The translations under genes were made by a program, and so were the position numbers. Below the pieces are notes generated by a model. That model was not told the origin of the DNA, ran no database searches, and saw only the letters and a list, made by a program, of their open reading frames with translations. From contig JALWXN010000004.1 in NCBI GenBank assembly GCA_027078545.1, positions 78,737-142,736 on the forward strand: a stretch of DNA of 64,000 bases. Direction: 5' to 3'. Below are positions 55,892 to 64,000 of the stretch, piece by piece (within the stretch, counting starts at the first letter, position 1; each line of letters opens with the position of its first letter). Source of the DNA: Nitrososphaeria archaeon. GTDB lineage: Archaea; Thermoproteota; Nitrososphaeria; Geothermarchaeales; JDFR-13.

Positions 55892-56863
55892 ATGAAGTAT
55901 GGAAAGATATCCAGCGATGAGATAGAGCGGTATATCAAGCCACACACTGGATATGATACTGGAGACCTTGTACTGGGCCCCCATCCAGGAATCGACGCAG
56001 GGGTGGTGAAGCTGGGGACTAGATTCCTAGCAGCGTCTATCGACCCAATAACAGCCACCTCAAACATGATTGGAGAGTGGTGCGTCTACGTAACAACCAA
56101 TGACGTCTTTGTGACCGGTCTTGAACCCAGATGGTTCCTACTAACCCTTATACTACCTCATGAAACATCGAATGAGGATCTTAACAGGATCATGGCGGGT
56201 GTAGATAAGGCGTTAAAACGTGTCGGATCCTCTCTTATAGGGGGTCATACAGAGTGGACACCAGGTATCCAAAGCCCACTGGCAATAGGCACATCTATAG
56301 GCATCGGAGATACCGTGTTGAACCCGCGAGACGCTAAGCCGGGGGACAAGCTCATTCTCTTTGGAGACCCGGGTCTAGAGGGGGCATATATAATATACCT
56401 GGAGAAACCCGAGGTGAAGAAGATTCTAGATAGAGATGAGGAGGAGTATATAGCTAGAACCCCTGAGAAGATATCGGTTGTAGATACTGTCAGACGCCTA
56501 AGGAGATACATAGGCTCGACAATCGTATACATGCATGACCCAACGGAGGGAGGTATTCTAAACGGCTCATATGAAATATCTTTGTCCACAGGCTACTCAG
56601 TCAACATACATAGCGAGAGCCTATCCACACACCCAGCGATAATCAAGATTGCCCAACAGTTTAGGCTAAACCCCTATAAACTCCTCTCGTCCGGATCACT
56701 AATCGCTGTGGCTAGGGATCTAGACGAGAAGAAGGCCGAGGATCTAGGTGGAAGAATAATCGGGGAGATCCTGGAGGCTAGGGGCCCAGCCCTACTTATC
56801 GATGGTAAGGAGGTAGATACACTCAATATTGAGAAGGACGATGTATGGAGAGTCGTGGGCTAG
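55892..56863 (+). CDS. PurM/HypE-like AIR synthase-related protein
   Basis: The 323-residue protein has the PurM-fold pair of domains: LGPHPGIDAGVVKLGTRFLAASIDP near residues 27-51 (of which PGIDAGVV and ASIDPI are key), TTNDVFVTGLEPRWFLLTLI, and the C-terminal MHDPTEGGILNGSYEIS near residues 216-232. This matches the HypE/ThiL-related group of archaeal AIR synthase-like proteins of unknown substrate. No hydrogenase genes are nearby, so HypE function is unlikely. ATG 55892 is preferred over a GTG at 55880. It ends sharing CTAG with uppS. Confidence 0.78.
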   Translation: MKYGKISSDEIERYIKPHTGYDTGDLVLGPHPGIDAGVVKLGTRFLAASIDPITATSNMIGEWCVYVTTNDVFVTGLEPRWFLLTLILPHETSNEDLNRIMAGVDKALKRVGSSLIGGHTEWTPGIQSPLAIGTSIGIGDTVLNPRDAKPGDKLILFGDPGLEGAYIIYLEKPEVKKILDRDEEEYIARTPEKISVVDTVRRLRRYIGSTIVYMHDPTEGGILNGSYEISLSTGYSVNIHSESLSTHPAIIKIAQQFRLNPYKLLSSGSLIAVARDLDEKKAEDLGGRIIGEILEARGPALLIDGKEVDTLNIEKDDVWRVVG

Positions 56864-57663
56864 GCTCCGAATCGTCTAGACCTGGTCTGATAAGTACGTA
56901 TAGCCCTTAGGAAGTCTATCTTACGGAACTCAGGCCACGATACGTCTATGAAAACCAGCTCACTATACGCCATCTGCCAAAGCAAGAAGTTACTTATCCT
57001 CATCTCACCACCAGTACGTAGGACAAGGTCTAGATCCTGGGAATCCTTCAGATAACTCGTTGATAAATAGTTTTGGAAAACCTCCTGAGTTATATCTTCA
57101 GGCCTGATCCTACCCTCACAGACCTCATATGCTAGCCTCCTAGCAGCATTTACAATATCCCATTTCCCCCCATATACCAGCGCCACGTTTAGCGAAAAGC
57201 CATCACTATTGGAGAACCTGTTTTCAACACTGTTTATCAAGCCGATCAGATCCTTGTCCAGCCTAGATATGTCACCTATAAACTTTATCCTAACCCCCTC
57301 TTCAGGAGGATCTCTAAGAAGCCTCTCCAAATACTCCCTTAAAAGATTCATTATTATGGAGAGCTCCTCATAACTCCTATTCTCATAGTTCTCCGTGGAG
57401 AGGACAAATATGGTTAGGTGTTTAATACCCAGTTCACGGCACCACCTAATTACATCCTCCACCTTCTTAGCACCTATTCTATACGCCTTCTCATAGGTGA
57501 GGCCATATTGCCTCGCCCACCTACGGTTTCCATCAAGTATTATACCTACATGCCTAGGTAGCACACCCCCCTGTCTAACGTGTTTCTCCAACATCTTCTC
57601 ATAGATCTTGTATACACCAATCTTCTCCAGCAATGGACGTATAGCTCTATAGATGCTGGGCAA
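56860..57663 (-). CDS. uppS: cis-Prenyltransferase (undecaprenyl/polyprenyl diphosphate synthase)
   Basis: This enzyme makes the polyprenyl diphosphate lipid carrier used for glycosylation. The 267-residue protein has the signature GIILDGNRRWARQYGL near residues 41-56 (catalytic aspartate and N-R-R), the TIFVLSTENYENRS segment near residues 84-97, LNVALVYGGKWDI near residues 158-170 and the C-terminal DLVLRTGGEMRISNFLLWQMAYSEL near residues 212-236 (key RTGGE-R-SNF-LWQ). It lies 2 bases after the DUF373 gene in the same direction. Confidence 0.94.
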   Translation of the reverse strand: MPSIYRAIRPLLEKIGVYKIYEKMLEKHVRQGGVLPRHVGIILDGNRRWARQYGLTYEKAYRIGAKKVEDVIRWCRELGIKHLTIFVLSTENYENRSYEELSIIMNLLREYLERLLRDPPEEGVRIKFIGDISRLDKDLIGLINSVENRFSNSDGFSLNVALVYGGKWDIVNAARRLAYEVCEGRIRPEDITQEVFQNYLSTSYLKDSQDLDLVLRTGGEMRISNFLLWQMAYSELVFIDVSWPEFRKIDFLRAIRTYQTRSRRFGA

Positions 57664-57665
57664 TT

Positions 57666-58769
57666 CTACCGCCTCATCCTTGATAGAGCATACATCACAG
57701 CACTTGTAATGAATATTGCTAGGAATCCAAACATTACTGATAGGAAGAGGCCTGACAACCCCTTCTCCGGTGATATAAGGATCTGGCCCACCTCGTTGCC
57801 CAGGAAGTAGAACACTATGATTGACACGAAGGCCACTGGATATTTGTATAGGGGGGAATAGTTCTCAGTAAGTACGTTGTAGAGTGAGAAGCCCAGTATC
57901 AGGAAGAGCCCAACCGTAAGTATGGTGAAGGAGATGTAGGGCAGCATATGGCCTATCAATGATCCGCCTACCTCGAAGATCATGCTCGGGTTATTTAGAA
58001 CAAGCTGGAACTCCTCCAACTTGCTGATATTGGTATATGCCAGGTATATCCCAGAGAGTAGTGCGGAGAATGAGCCTAGATAGGTGACCAGCTTTACATA
58101 TTCGTAGAAGTGGGCATGCCTCAGAGAAGCTATATACTCGTCAATACCCATCCCCTTAACTATCAAGGCAATACCGACTATGATCAAGCTATATACCATT
58201 GCAACCTCCGTCAGTTTGAGCCATGATAGTATCCCGAATAGCAGCATCAGTATCCCAGGAATCCCTATGAAGTACTGCTTATATGGGGACTCGGTCCAGA
58301 GCATCTTTATATACCTACCGATCACCGCGTATGTCTCTTCTATCGACTTGCTATGCTTAACAACCACTCTATGGAGAGATGCTATAGGCCTTCTTGACGA
58401 GACTATACTTACAATCTCCTCCTCCGAGAACCCATCGGTAACCAGTATCACATAATCCGCTGGGAACCTTTCTAGAACCGTGTCTAGCTCCTCATTTATC
58501 TTAAGATCGGCCTCCACGCCACCCTTCTCACTACCAGCTATTACGGCCACCTCTATCTCCGGATACTTCTCCCTAAGCTGGTTATAGACCTTCAAGGCAC
58601 CAAACATCGCGTTTCCATCCGCCTCCTCAGGATCCACGAGGAGGAGTTTAGTGGCAGCGTCGAGAACAGCTTTATATCCTACTATAGGTGTCTTTACACC
58701 GGCCTTGACACCTATATCATTGTCTCTATCTACGTTTAGAACTAGGATCTTCTTATTCTCCTCACCCAT
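57666..58769 (-). CDS. DUF373 membrane protein
   Basis: The 367-residue protein matches the archaeal DUF373 family. A soluble N-terminal half (about residues 1-160) has VLNVDRDNDIGVKAGVKTPIVG near residues 9-30 and DPEEADGNAMFGA, a metal- or nucleotide-binding-like layout. The C-terminal half has six or seven membrane spans. The function is unknown. It is encoded directly upstream of the cis-prenyltransferase, which hints at a role in the membrane or lipid carrier metabolism; this is inference from position only. Confidence 0.88.
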   Translation of the reverse strand: MGEENKKILVLNVDRDNDIGVKAGVKTPIVGYKAVLDAATKLLLVDPEEADGNAMFGALKVYNQLREKYPEIEVAVIAGSEKGGVEADLKINEELDTVLERFPADYVILVTDGFSEEEIVSIVSSRRPIASLHRVVVKHSKSIEETYAVIGRYIKMLWTESPYKQYFIGIPGILMLLFGILSWLKLTEVAMVYSLIIVGIALIVKGMGIDEYIASLRHAHFYEYVKLVTYLGSFSALLSGIYLAYTNISKLEEFQLVLNNPSMIFEVGGSLIGHMLPYISFTILTVGLFLILGFSLYNVLTENYSPLYKYPVAFVSIIVFYFLGNEVGQILISPEKGLSGLFLSVMFGFLAIFITSAVMYALSRMRR

Positions 58770-58822
58770 ATCCCTCAGAAATTTTTTCTATAGAGGTAGT
58801 ATATGATGGGCTAGCTACTAGG

Positions 58823-59704
58823 CTATATCAGTCCATTCTCCACCAGGACGGAGAACTCCTCGAAGCTTAGACGTTCACCACGCTCCAGCTTCTTCATAGC
58901 GCGTTCAAGTAGCTCGGACCTGCTCAGCACGATCTTCTTAACCTGTTCATAGCTCAAGCCATGATACTTCCTTATCCCGAATCTGGCCAGCAACTCTCTC
59001 TTCCTCTCCTGGAGATACTTCATCTCACTGGAGATCTTGTCCAGCTGCTTGGATAGCTCAGCGATCTCCGCCTCGACCTCCTGCTTGGACTTCTGCAGTT
59101 TACTCGCCTGCTCCTTCAATATAGCCTCTTCCTCCTTGAGCTTGTCCAACTTCTGTCTCAGCTCGTCAAGCTGGGCCCTATACTTGTCTAGGTCATACTC
59201 ATCAATCTTCCTCCTAACCTCGTCGATCTCTGTCTTCGCGTTTACATAGTCCTCGTATGCCTTGAGATAGGCTGACAACTCCTTTATCTGCTCAACCAGT
59301 CTACGCTCCCTACGGATGCTGAGATTACTAGTCTCATATAGCTCCTCCAGTCTCTCGAGCTCCTGCCGCAGCTTCTCAGGAGGCTTAGGCAGTCTAGGCC
59401 GGTTCCTAAGGATGTTTCTCAGCTCCCTCAGCCTGTTAATAAGCTTCCTCCTCTCCTCTCTAACCAGTCTAAACTCCTCCCTCAGCATCCGATATTCCTG
59501 TCTCAACTCCTTCTGCTTGTTTACATTGCTTACTATTTCGTCGATCTTGGCGTTAAGCTCCTCTATTATACGTCTCCTCTCTGATCGGAGCTGCTTCAGC
59601 CTGTCTCTAAGCCTCCTAAACTCGGATTCTATAGGCTCAAGCTTCTGATAGATCTCCCCAAGCTCTTTAAGCACTTCCTGGACGTTGACAGCCTCCTCCG
59701 ACAT
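58823..59704 (-). CDS. Long coiled-coil protein (COG1340-like)
   Basis: The 293-residue protein is almost entirely heptad-repeat coiled coil, rich in E, K, R and L, interrupted near residues 95-105 by NRPRLPKPPEKL, a proline hinge. The C-terminal 50 residues (RFGIRKYHGLSYEQVKKIVLSRSE) form a conserved globular tail typical of the archaeal COG1340 family of unknown function. I chose the ATG at 59704 (start MSEEAVNV) because the upstream 14 residues are atypical. Confidence 0.82.
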   Translation of the reverse strand: MSEEAVNVQEVLKELGEIYQKLEPIESEFRRLRDRLKQLRSERRRIIEELNAKIDEIVSNVNKQKELRQEYRMLREEFRLVREERRKLINRLRELRNILRNRPRLPKPPEKLRQELERLEELYETSNLSIRRERRLVEQIKELSAYLKAYEDYVNAKTEIDEVRRKIDEYDLDKYRAQLDELRQKLDKLKEEEAILKEQASKLQKSKQEVEAEIAELSKQLDKISSEMKYLQERKRELLARFGIRKYHGLSYEQVKKIVLSRSELLERAMKKLERGERLSFEEFSVLVENGLI

Positions 59705-59784
59705 CGTTTCACCGCTTCGGGATGCTTCACTGTTGATAAATGTCATCTAAAGTGTTGTCATAGTGTATATTTAAATCTGGGTAT

Positions 59785-60552
59785 TCAAACCGTATAGTAC
59801 TCCTCACCACCATAGAGAACCCGGGTTATCGAGGCTATCAACTTGTCATAGTTGGTCATATAGAGGGATGAGATGGGTATGAAGTCTGTATAGACCCCAT
59901 ATCGCCTCATCAGGACTGTTAGCCTATATATAAAATCTGCCTCGAAACTGCCGAGGCTCTTATCAGCCTCCTCCTTTAGATACTGAGGCTTAGTAACCAG
60001 CTTCATCAGCCTCTCGACTTCGTCATCACTCAGGAGGTCGATCTTGTTGATAGCGGCTAGAAGAGGCTTGTCAAACCTAAGCCTAAGGGTCCCGCCTAGC
60101 AACATACTTGCCACTAGGTTCCTCGTCTCCCTCACGAAAACCCCGTCTACGACGTAGAGGAGGAGAATATCCTCCACATCAAGAGAGTCTAGGAGGATTT
60201 TTCCAGATGGTCTGTAGAGGAAGATCTCTAGCTGGCCAGGTGTGTCTATTATGGCTAGCCCAGTTCCGAGGGATCGTAGAACACTGTTGATCTTCTCAAT
60301 ATAGTTCACCATTAGATCCATAGATACTATGAGCCCTCCATTGGGTCCTAGGCCATACTCATCCATAACTCTCCAAAGATCTACGTATTCCCTAATGTCA
60401 AAGGTGGGTTGGTAGGGCAGCTTATCTACACCAGGGTCTAGATTAAGGATATAAGCGTCTTGATCCTCGTTTCTAAACCATTCGTAAAGCGTGTAAGCAG
60501 TCCATGTCTTCCCGGAACCTGCTACACCTACTATGATAACCGCTTTACTCAT
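59785..60552 (-). CDS. GPN-loop GTPase
   Basis: The 255-residue protein is a GPN-loop GTPase. It has the P-loop GVAGSGKTWTAYTL near residues 8-21, NLDPGVDKLPYQPTFDIRE near residues 37-55, the family-defining GPNGG near residues 69-73, DTPGQLEIF near residues 103-111 and NKIDLL near residues 168-173 (base specificity). Eukaryal homologues assist RNA polymerase assembly; archaeal ones form homodimers of unknown target. The downstream end of a zinc-ribbon gene overlaps its start by four bases. Confidence 0.93.
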   Translation of the reverse strand: MSKAVIIVGVAGSGKTWTAYTLYEWFRNEDQDAYILNLDPGVDKLPYQPTFDIREYVDLWRVMDEYGLGPNGGLIVSMDLMVNYIEKINSVLRSLGTGLAIIDTPGQLEIFLYRPSGKILLDSLDVEDILLLYVVDGVFVRETRNLVASMLLGGTLRLRFDKPLLAAINKIDLLSDDEVERLMKLVTKPQYLKEEADKSLGSFEADFIYRLTVLMRRYGVYTDFIPISSLYMTNYDKLIASITRVLYGGEEYYTV

Positions 60553-60737
60553 CTCTTCTTTCTAGTGCTCCACCACTCGAGATACTCCTCAACCAGATCC
60601 TTCTCCTCTTCAAACCTCTTGTCACGTAGGAGGTCGAGATCCCTCCTAGTCATCATTAATCCACAGTTTCTACATACATACATCCTTACCTTTCTATCGA
60701 ATTTCATCTCTCCGCCACAGTTAGGGCATTCAGGCAT
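60549..60737 (-). CDS. Small zinc-ribbon protein
   Basis: The 62-residue protein has CPNCGGEM and CRNCGLMM, two knuckles of a zinc ribbon, followed by a charged helical tail ending EEYLEWWSTRKKR. Such zinc-ribbon proteins next to GPN GTPases are common in archaea; the overlap with the GTPase start suggests joint expression. Function unknown. Confidence 0.78.
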   Translation of the reverse strand: MPECPNCGGEMKFDRKVRMYVCRNCGLMMTRRDLDLLRDKRFEEEKDLVEEYLEWWSTRKKR

Positions 60738-60775
60738 CCTTACACCCCGTTTAAAATATCGTTAATTTGAGGGGA

Positions 60776-60786
60776 TAACTTAAAAA
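60776..60786 (+). promoter_or_regulatory. TATA box for tRNA-Gly
   Basis: ACTTAAAAACA is centred about 34 bases before the tRNA 5' end, a workable distance for a short leader. Confidence 0.45.
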
Positions 60787-60814
60787 CAGAGGCAAGTTCA
60801 ATAATAATTTCTGA

Positions 60815-62221
<1,407 letters not shown>

Positions 62222-62225
62222 CCCT

Positions 62226-62618
62226 CTACTCCTCCTCTTGAAGCTCTACATACTTCTCAGGAGGTAGAAGGGTGTTCAGTTGAGAGGGGTCTTCCACCGA
62301 CATCTTGAATATCCATCCCTCCCCGTAGGGATCCTCATTGACCAACTCCGGAGCATCAGACAACTTCTCATTAACCTCTGTTATTACCCCAGTTACTGGT
62401 GCATATATCTCTGCAACAGTCTTCACAGACTCTATCTCGCAGACCTTCTCACCCTTGTTAAACTTCTTCCCAGTGGGTGGGAGCTCGACGTATACCACGT
62501 CTCCAAGCTTGCTCTGGGCATAATCCGTTATACCCACCCTAATCTCCCCGTTTATAGCCTCTACCCATTCATGGGTCTCGGTGTACAGGAGGTTCTGGGG
62601 AACCTTGTAGCTGCTCAT
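62226..62618 (-). CDS. gcvH: Glycine cleavage system H protein
   Basis: GcvH carries the lipoyl arm that shuttles the aminomethyl group between P and T proteins. The 130-residue protein has the usual beta barrel with EIRVGITDYAQSKLGDVVYVELP near residues 25-47 and the lipoylated lysine in EIESVKTVAEIYAP near residues 61-74. It is four bases from glyA and 38 bases after gcvT. No gcvP is in the window. Confidence 0.96.
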   Translation of the reverse strand: MSSYKVPQNLLYTETHEWVEAINGEIRVGITDYAQSKLGDVVYVELPPTGKKFNKGEKVCEIESVKTVAEIYAPVTGVITEVNEKLSDAPELVNEDPYGEGWIFKMSVEDPSQLNTLLPPEKYVELQEEE

Positions 62619-62656
62619 AATAATAGTGTATATGATGCTAATAGTATTGAAGAAGT

Positions 62657-63781
62657 CTATAGAGACTTCCTTGTAAAGCCATATCGCTCCGGATCATACA
62701 ATGGAAAGCCCTTTATAACACCTTTTTTGACACGTCCCCGTACAGAGACATAGACCTCGGTCTCTTCAGACGAGTACTTGGTATCTACATAGACCATCCC
62801 TATTCCCTTTAGGAGAATTGGTGAGTATCCACCACTAGTCACGATACCAACTGCATCTCCATCAACGTGAAGCGTATTTCCTCTACGAGGAATACTTCTA
62901 TCCTCCATAACCAGGCCGGTCCTTATTCGCTTAGGCTCACCCACATTCTCTAATGCCTTCTTCCCTATGAAGTCGGTCTTATACATCTTAACAACCCATC
63001 CCAACGACGCTTCATATGGATTAGTATCCTCGTCTATATCGTTACCATATAGGCAATACCCGGCCTCCAGCCTCAAGGAGTCTCTGGCTCCAAGGCCACA
63101 TGGGAGGCCTTCGTAAGAATTGATTATAGACAAAAGTGTCTTGAAGCTCCTCATCATCAACATCTTATCCTTGGTAAACATGATCATCTCAAAACCATCT
63201 TCACCTGTGTATCCCGATCTAGAGACAATGATCTGCGCCTGCCCCGTCTCTGGATCCGTCCCATTCCAGAAGTGGAACCTCTTAAGGTTGAAGCTCGCCG
63301 AGAAATACTCTTCATAGACCATCTTAGAATAGGGACCCTGGATAGCAAACATCGACGAGTCGTCAGTAACGTCTATTATAGATATATCTCCCCATGGATC
63401 CTTCTTTAGAAGGAGCCAATCCAGGATCTTCTCACGGTTTGCGGCGTTAACGACTAGGATATAGTCATTGCTAGACAATCTGTATACGGTTATGTCGTCC
63501 TTTATCCCTCCAGACTCGTTAAGAATCAGGGAGTACTGCATCTTCCCGTCATACAACTTCTCCACATCATTTGCCGTAACATAGTTAAGGAAGTCAGTAG
63601 CGGATTCACCACTGACACGGATCCTACCCATGTGGGAAACGTCGAATATACCTACCCTGTCTCTAACCGTTAGATGCTCCTTAACTATGGATGAGTAGTA
63701 TAGTGGGAGGACATATCCCGAGAAGCTTGTAAAGGTTGCGGATAACTCCCTATGCAGAGGATCTAGGGGAGATCTCCTCAC
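62657..63781 (-). CDS. gcvT: Glycine cleavage system T protein (aminomethyltransferase)
   Basis: GcvT releases ammonia from the aminomethyl-lipoyl arm and passes the one-carbon unit to the pterin carrier. The 374-residue protein shows GIFDVSHMGRIRVSG near residues 44-58, NYVTANDVEKL, IQGPYSKMVYEE near residues 138-149 and SRSGYTGEDGFEM near residues 191-203, with GARDSLRLEAGYCLYG near residues 238-253. The ATG overlaps the stop of the zinc-ribbon gene upstream by four bases. Confidence 0.96.
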   Translation of the reverse strand: MRRSPLDPLHRELSATFTSFSGYVLPLYYSSIVKEHLTVRDRVGIFDVSHMGRIRVSGESATDFLNYVTANDVEKLYDGKMQYSLILNESGGIKDDITVYRLSSNDYILVVNAANREKILDWLLLKKDPWGDISIIDVTDDSSMFAIQGPYSKMVYEEYFSASFNLKRFHFWNGTDPETGQAQIIVSRSGYTGEDGFEMIMFTKDKMLMMRSFKTLLSIINSYEGLPCGLGARDSLRLEAGYCLYGNDIDEDTNPYEASLGWVVKMYKTDFIGKKALENVGEPKRIRTGLVMEDRSIPRRGNTLHVDGDAVGIVTSGGYSPILLKGIGMVYVDTKYSSEETEVYVSVRGRVKKGVIKGFPLYDPERYGFTRKSL

Positions 63782-63963
63782 GGTATATCCCCTTCCTCCC
63801 CCGTATCGACCGGGGATACCACGATGCTAAAATCCTGGGGATCGAAGATACGTCCACAAACCATGCAACTCTCCAATGTCCTAACCAGCTTAGAGATGGG
63901 TTGTGGATCTGAGTCTAGGAAGTATACCTCTCCGCAGTTAGAACACTTCACGATGAAGGGCAT
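63778..63963 (-). CDS. Small zinc-ribbon protein upstream of gcvT
   Basis: The 61-residue protein has CSNCGEVYF and CMVCGRIFD, two cysteine knuckles about 27 residues apart, an unusual wide zinc ribbon. It leads the glycine-cleavage operon, with its stop overlapping the gcvT ATG. A regulatory or assembly role is possible but not shown. Confidence 0.75.
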   Translation of the reverse strand: MPFIVKCSNCGEVYFLDSDPQPISKLVRTLESCMVCGRIFDPQDFSIVVSPVDTGEEGDIP

Positions 63964-63988
63964 AGCGAATTATAAATAGGGTGTCCAA

Positions 63989-63998
63989 GGTTTATAAC
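63989..63998 (-). promoter_or_regulatory. TATA box of the glycine-cleavage operon
   Basis: On the minus strand GTTATAAACC is centred about 30 bases before the first ATG of the operon, indicating a nearly leaderless transcript. A second AT-rich stretch (TATTTATAAT) lies closer but too near the start codon to be the TATA box. Confidence 0.5.
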
Positions 63999-64000
63999 GT

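Noticed and set aside
55892..56863. HypE hydrogenase maturation factor
   Set aside because: The fold fits, but there are no other hyp or hydrogenase genes and the C-terminal PRIC-type cysteine motif is missing.

Overview
This window is a compact stretch of an archaeal chromosome, most likely from a thermophilic member of the Thermoprotei (Crenarchaeota) or a close TACK relative. The evidence is the set of archaeal/eukaryal-type information genes (uL3, uL4, uL23, uL2, uS19, RPA, Alba, two LSm proteins, Rio2, pelota, archaeal DnaG, TiaS, NucS), the archaeal lipid genes (DGGGP synthase, mevalonate-pathway kinase and decarboxylase), AGG/AGA/ATA-rich codon use, and 13 tRNA genes of which 8 carry introns. 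Genus cannot be told from the sequence. I see no insertion sequence, prophage, CRISPR array or defence island; nearly everything is housekeeping.

Layout. 0-5.4 kb: a P-loop kinase, a DUF54 RNA-binding protein, tRNase Z, a Trm-G10-type tRNA methyltransferase, PRPP synthetase, a membrane winged-helix regulator and thioredoxin reductase. 5.4-11.7 kb: uS19 standing alone and inverted relative to the uL3-uL4-uL23-uL2-cinA operon, which lies downstream of a SPOUT methyltransferase and DeoC. 11.8-20.4 kb: RtcB ligase, 5S rRNA, a SWIM protein, RPA, Alba, DUF2070, Sec61 beta, DUF1512 and methionine aminopeptidase. 20.5-28 kb: CoaD, TrpRS, then a forward run pheS-pheT-(tandem H/ACA guide RNA)-toprim-dnaG-pelota. 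28-37.1 kb: an RNA-rich block mostly on the minus strand: five tRNAs, SRP RNA, RNase P RNA, 23S rRNA and two more tRNAs, interleaved with an LSm gene, a GltD-like oxidoreductase and TiaS.

37-48 kb: MtnA with a class II aldolase (methionine salvage), a probable tRNA-splicing endonuclease subunit, DGGGP synthase, HisRS, an SAM hydroxide adenosyltransferase, the mevalonate-pathway decarboxylase and kinase, an XRE/membrane-protein module with an inverted-repeat operator, a phosphohexomutase and ThiL. 48-64 kb: NucS, a second LSm, SAM synthetase, Rio2, a RecA-like protein, an RqcH/NEMF homologue, PurA, a PurM-fold protein, cis-prenyltransferase, DUF373, a coiled-coil protein, a GPN GTPase and the glycine-cleavage/serine cluster (GcvT, GcvH, GlyA).

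The most notable features are RNA-based. The 23S gene has no 16S beside it but has its own long processing stem, and an RNase P RNA begins only 12 nt beyond that stem. A tandem H/ACA guide RNA with near-textbook geometry sits between pheT and the toprim gene. Two tRNA genes have introns at non-canonical sites (D-loop and anticodon stem), and the window also encodes tRNA-processing partners: a probable structural subunit of the splicing endonuclease, the RtcB ligase and tRNase Z. Gene packing is extreme: nine convergent coding pairs overlap at their 3' ends, and three protein genes run into tRNA genes tail-to-tail, two of them taking their stop codon from the antisense of a tRNA T-loop.
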